Source of the DNA: Verrucomicrobiales bacterium
GTDB taxonomy: Bacteria > Verrucomicrobiota > Verrucomicrobiia > Verrucomicrobiales > V1-33
Assembly (NCBI GenBank): GCA_028293305.1
Contig: JAQGPD010000337.1
Location: forward strand, 1 to 7,141
DNA: 7,141 bases
Reading direction: 5' to 3'
The notes under the pieces: generated by a model
Database searches by the model: none
Told to the model about the DNA's origin: nothing
What the model saw: only the letters and a program-made list of their open reading frames with translations
Made by a program: the position numbers and the translations under genes
Shown: positions 5,241 to 7,141 of the stretch, piece after piece
Layout of the letters: the number at the start of each line of letters is the position of its first letter
Numbering within the stretch: the first letter of the stretch is position 1

Positions 5241-6596
5241 ATGTTCAATAAAATCCTGATCGCCAACCGCGGCGAGATCGCCCTGCGCGTCATCCGCGCC
5301 TGCAAGGAACTCGGCATCCGCACCGTTGCCGTGTATTCCAAGGCTGACGAAACCTCCATGCACGTCCAGTTGGCCGACGACGCCATCTGCATCGGGCCCG
5401 GCCCCAGCAATCAGAGTTATCTCATGATCGACCGCATCATCGCGGCCGCTGAAATCGCCAATGTGGACGCCATCCACCCCGGCTACGGCTTCCTCAGCGA
5501 AAACGCGCGGTTTGCCCGTATCTGCGAGAGCTGCAAGATCAAATTCATCGGACCCAGCGCCGAAACCATCGAAATGATGGGCGACAAAAACCGCGCCCGC
5601 GCCACCGCCAAAAAGTGGAAAGTGCCCATCACTCCCGGCACCGACGGCATCCTCAAAGACGAAAAAGAAGCCCTCGTCGCCGCTGCCGCCATGGGTTACC
5701 CCGTGATGCTCAAGGCCTCCAACGGCGGAGGCGGACGCGGCATGCGCCCCGTCCACAACGAAGCCGCCATGGGTGGAGCCTTTTCCGCCGCCCGCAATGA
5801 AGCCGAAAAATGCTTCGGCAACGGCGACATGTATATGGAAAAACTGATCCTGAATCCTCACCACATTGAGATTCAGGTCCTTGGCGATACCAAAGGCAAC
5901 GTCGTCGCGCTGGGCGAGCGCGATTGCTCCCTCCAGCGCCGGAATCAGAAAATCATCGAGGAATGCCCCTCCCCCTTCATCAGCGAAAAGCTCCGCAAAC
6001 GCATGTGCGAGGCTTCCGTGAAGCTCTGCAAGGAGATCAAATACGTCAATGCCGGCACGATTGAGTATCTCGTGGACGAGCAGGAAAATTTCTACTTCAT
6101 GGAGATGAACACCCGTATCCAGGTGGAACATCCCGTCACCGAGGAAGTTTACGGCGTGGACCTCATCAAGGAACAAATCCGCATCGCCGCCGGTGGTGTC
6201 CTTTCCGAATACGTCCGCAAAGCCGAAAAACGCGGCCACTCCATCGAGTGCCGTATCAACGCCGAGGACCCATATAACAACTTCGCCCCCAGCCCCGGCC
6301 TCATTAAAAACTACTACGCCCCCGGCGGCCGCGGCGTGCGCGTGGACAGCCACATCTACGCCGGCTACACCATCCCGCCGTATTACGACTCGATGATCGC
6401 CAAGCTGATCATCACCGGCAACACCCGGGAAATCGCCATCGCCCGCATGAAGCGAGCCCTCCTGGAATTCAAGATCGAAGGCATCAAAACCACCATCCCC
6501 TTCCAGCACAGCATCCTCGACAACAGCGACTTCAAATCCGGCAAATACAACATCGGCTGGGTCGAGCAATTCCTCCAAGCCAAGCCGAAGGGCTGA
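5241..6596 (+). CDS. accC: Biotin carboxylase subunit of acetyl-CoA carboxylase
   Basis: This is a 451-residue protein, close to the 449 of E. coli AccC. The N-terminal domain starts FNKILIANRGEIALRVIRAC and includes HPGYGFLSEN (79-88). The ATP-grasp domain has the glycine-rich loop KASNGGGGRGM (158-168) and Lys116. The active-site run EMNTRIQVEHPVTE (288-301) matches E. coli Glu288, Asn290, Arg292 and Glu296; Arg338 (ECRINAEDP) fits the bicarbonate/biotin site. The C-terminal domain runs to residue 451. It carboxylates the biotin on AccB using ATP and bicarbonate. Nothing needed for catalysis looks lost. The ATG at 5241 matches the family start; no Shine-Dalgarno site is visible, so translation may be coupled to accB or SD-independent. 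A carboxylase for another acyl-CoA is possible in principle, but the accB partner argues for acetyl-CoA. Confidence 0.97.
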   Translation: MFNKILIANRGEIALRVIRACKELGIRTVAVYSKADETSMHVQLADDAICIGPGPSNQSYLMIDRIIAAAEIANVDAIHPGYGFLSENARFARICESCKIKFIGPSAETIEMMGDKNRARATAKKWKVPITPGTDGILKDEKEALVAAAAMGYPVMLKASNGGGGRGMRPVHNEAAMGGAFSAARNEAEKCFGNGDMYMEKLILNPHHIEIQVLGDTKGNVVALGERDCSLQRRNQKIIEECPSPFISEKLRKRMCEASVKLCKEIKYVNAGTIEYLVDEQENFYFMEMNTRIQVEHPVTEEVYGVDLIKEQIRIAAGGVLSEYVRKAEKRGHSIECRINAEDPYNNFAPSPGLIKNYYAPGGRGVRVDSHIYAGYTIPPYYDSMIAKLIITGNTREIAIARMKRALLEFKIEGIKTTIPFQHSILDNSDFKSGKYNIGWVEQFLQAKPKG

Positions 6597-7042
6597 GCGG
6601 AAGCATCAAAACGGCGTTCCTCTTCCGTCTTTGGAAGCTGATTGTTCCATTGCGCCTTCCGAGTGCTGCCTCGGGGCGGGCTTTCATCGCTATCCTTGGA
6701 ATCTATTATCAAACCCGATCCTACTCGAACACGTTTTGACGGTTTTCTCCAGCGGTGACAAATGCCTAAATGTCGGCGTTGCTTTAATTCACAGCCGATC
6801 CTTTTTCAGTTTACAAAAAATCCTCCCTGGGATATTCAAGACTACCATATCCCGTCAAATAGCCTTGTCATTTTTGGGCAATTCTGAAGATTTAGCTAAT
6901 GTCCCGACAAGTCGTAGACTTCCGATGCCAGCCCTCAATAATTTTTAGGAATATTCAGTTGCTTGGGGCGCTCAAATAGCGATCACCTCCTTGAGTCCAA
7001 TTCCGCGCATTATGTGACGGTCTTTCCCTATACCGCCCTAAA
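6597..7042. other. Low-GC intergenic region after accC with no convincing gene
   Basis: This 446-bp stretch has no recognisable gene on either strand. By hand count, 6721-7020 is about 45% G+C, against about 65% in a sampled stretch of accC. An open frame from TTG at 6631 to 6948 encodes about 105 residues with no recognisable motif and no ribosome binding site, and is best treated as noise. A weak 5-bp hairpin (CTTCC/GGAAG, 6622-6637) lacks a T-run, so the accC terminator is not evident. GATCACCTCCTT at 6981-6992 is identical to the 3' end of 16S rRNA. The region probably holds the promoter for the gene at 7043, but no good -35/-10 pair was found. Confidence 0.55.
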
Positions 7043-7141
7043 ATGTCTCCTTCCCATCGACATCCAAATTTGGCAAATCCGCCTATTGTGGAGGCAATCA
7101 TGGAGATAATGCTCGATGCCCCCCAAAAAGGTTTCTTGGAA
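7043..7141 (+). CDS. Probable TIGR04255-family protein (first 33 codons, cut by the right edge)
   Basis: An ATG at 7043-7045 opens a frame that continues to the window end without a stop (33 codons). Its N-terminus contains LANPPIVEAIMEIMLD (residues 10-25). An Asn-Pro/Ala-Pro-Ile-Val-Glu-Ala motif followed by an Ile-rich strand is the characteristic opening of TIGR04255 proteins, a sporadically distributed family of about 250 residues with no firm function that I know of. Base composition is low (about 45% G+C), like the DNA just before it and unlike accBC, which suggests horizontal acquisition. No Shine-Dalgarno site precedes it. The identification rests on a short stretch, so the family assignment is tentative; that it is a real gene start is more secure. 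Confidence 0.6.
   Translation, partial: MSPSHRHPNLANPPIVEAIMEIMLDAPQKGFLE

Noticed and set aside
5160..6578. Very long minus-strand open frame (472 codons) opposite accC
   Set aside because: It is a mirror of the accC codon pattern. AccC is unmistakable, and the antisense product is a low-complexity Asp/Gly/Ala/Phe/Val string.
4591..6637. CCGTCTTTGG present both upstream of accB (about 4596-4605) and downstream of accC (about 6625-6634)
   Set aside because: A single 10-bp match 2 kb apart, without matching flanks or target-site features, is within what chance allows. It does not indicate a mobile unit around accBC.
6631..6948. Plus-strand TTG-started frame of 105 codons after accC
   Set aside because: It has no ribosome binding site, no motif and no family resemblance, and stop codons are common in the other frames of this AT-richer DNA. 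A decayed gene cannot be excluded, but nothing supports it.
6950..7141. Minus-strand open frames entering from the right edge (about 40-60 codons)
   Set aside because: They overlap the plus-strand NPPIVEA-encoding frame and show no family signature. They are most likely antisense shadows.

Overview
The window looks like chromosomal DNA from a GC-rich, Gram-negative bacterium. Two things point to Gram-negative: an outer-membrane beta-barrel protein with a C-terminal Leu-Thr-Phe, and Sec-type signal peptides. My best guess is Verrucomicrobiota. That rests on protein style, the general lack of Shine-Dalgarno sites and the gene mix, and it is inference rather than proof.

Layout. (1) Positions 1-1094, minus strand: a beta-barrel porin-like gene followed 54 bp downstream by the start of urtA, the periplasmic urea-binding protein of the UrtABCDE ABC transporter. 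A near-consensus sigma-54 (RpoN) promoter at 1159-1174 lies about 65 bp ahead of the porin, so the pair reads as a nitrogen-starvation urea-uptake operon. (2) 1388-2464, plus: a secreted right-handed parallel beta-helix protein of unknown substrate. It converges, over a GC-rich stem-loop, on (3) 2531-3532, minus: a trans-2-enoyl-CoA/ACP reductase of the MECR/Etr1 type. (4) 3716-4333, plus: an ECF sigma factor with no anti-sigma gene beside it, ended by a strong intrinsic terminator at 4414-4452. (5) 4679-5173 and 5241-6596, plus: accB and accC, the biotin carrier protein and biotin carboxylase of acetyl-CoA carboxylase. (6) 6597-7042: about 446 bp with no convincing gene, where GC falls to about 45%. 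It leads into (7) 7043 to the edge, plus: the N-terminus of what looks like a TIGR04255-family protein, recognised by translating the edge by hand.

How the parts relate. The porin and UrtA plausibly form one route for urea, across the outer membrane and then to the inner-membrane transporter. AccB and AccC commit acetyl-CoA to malonyl-CoA for fatty acid synthesis, and the MECR-like reductase could act at the last step of the elongation cycle, although it is on the other strand and separately transcribed. The beta-helix protein and sigma factor have no visible functional tie to their neighbours. The right end looks like a switch from core to accessory DNA. I found no CRISPR array, tRNA, rRNA gene or intact mobile element, and no clearly new multi-gene system. 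The most informative signals are the sigma-54 promoter on the porin-urtA pair and the edge gene in low-GC DNA.
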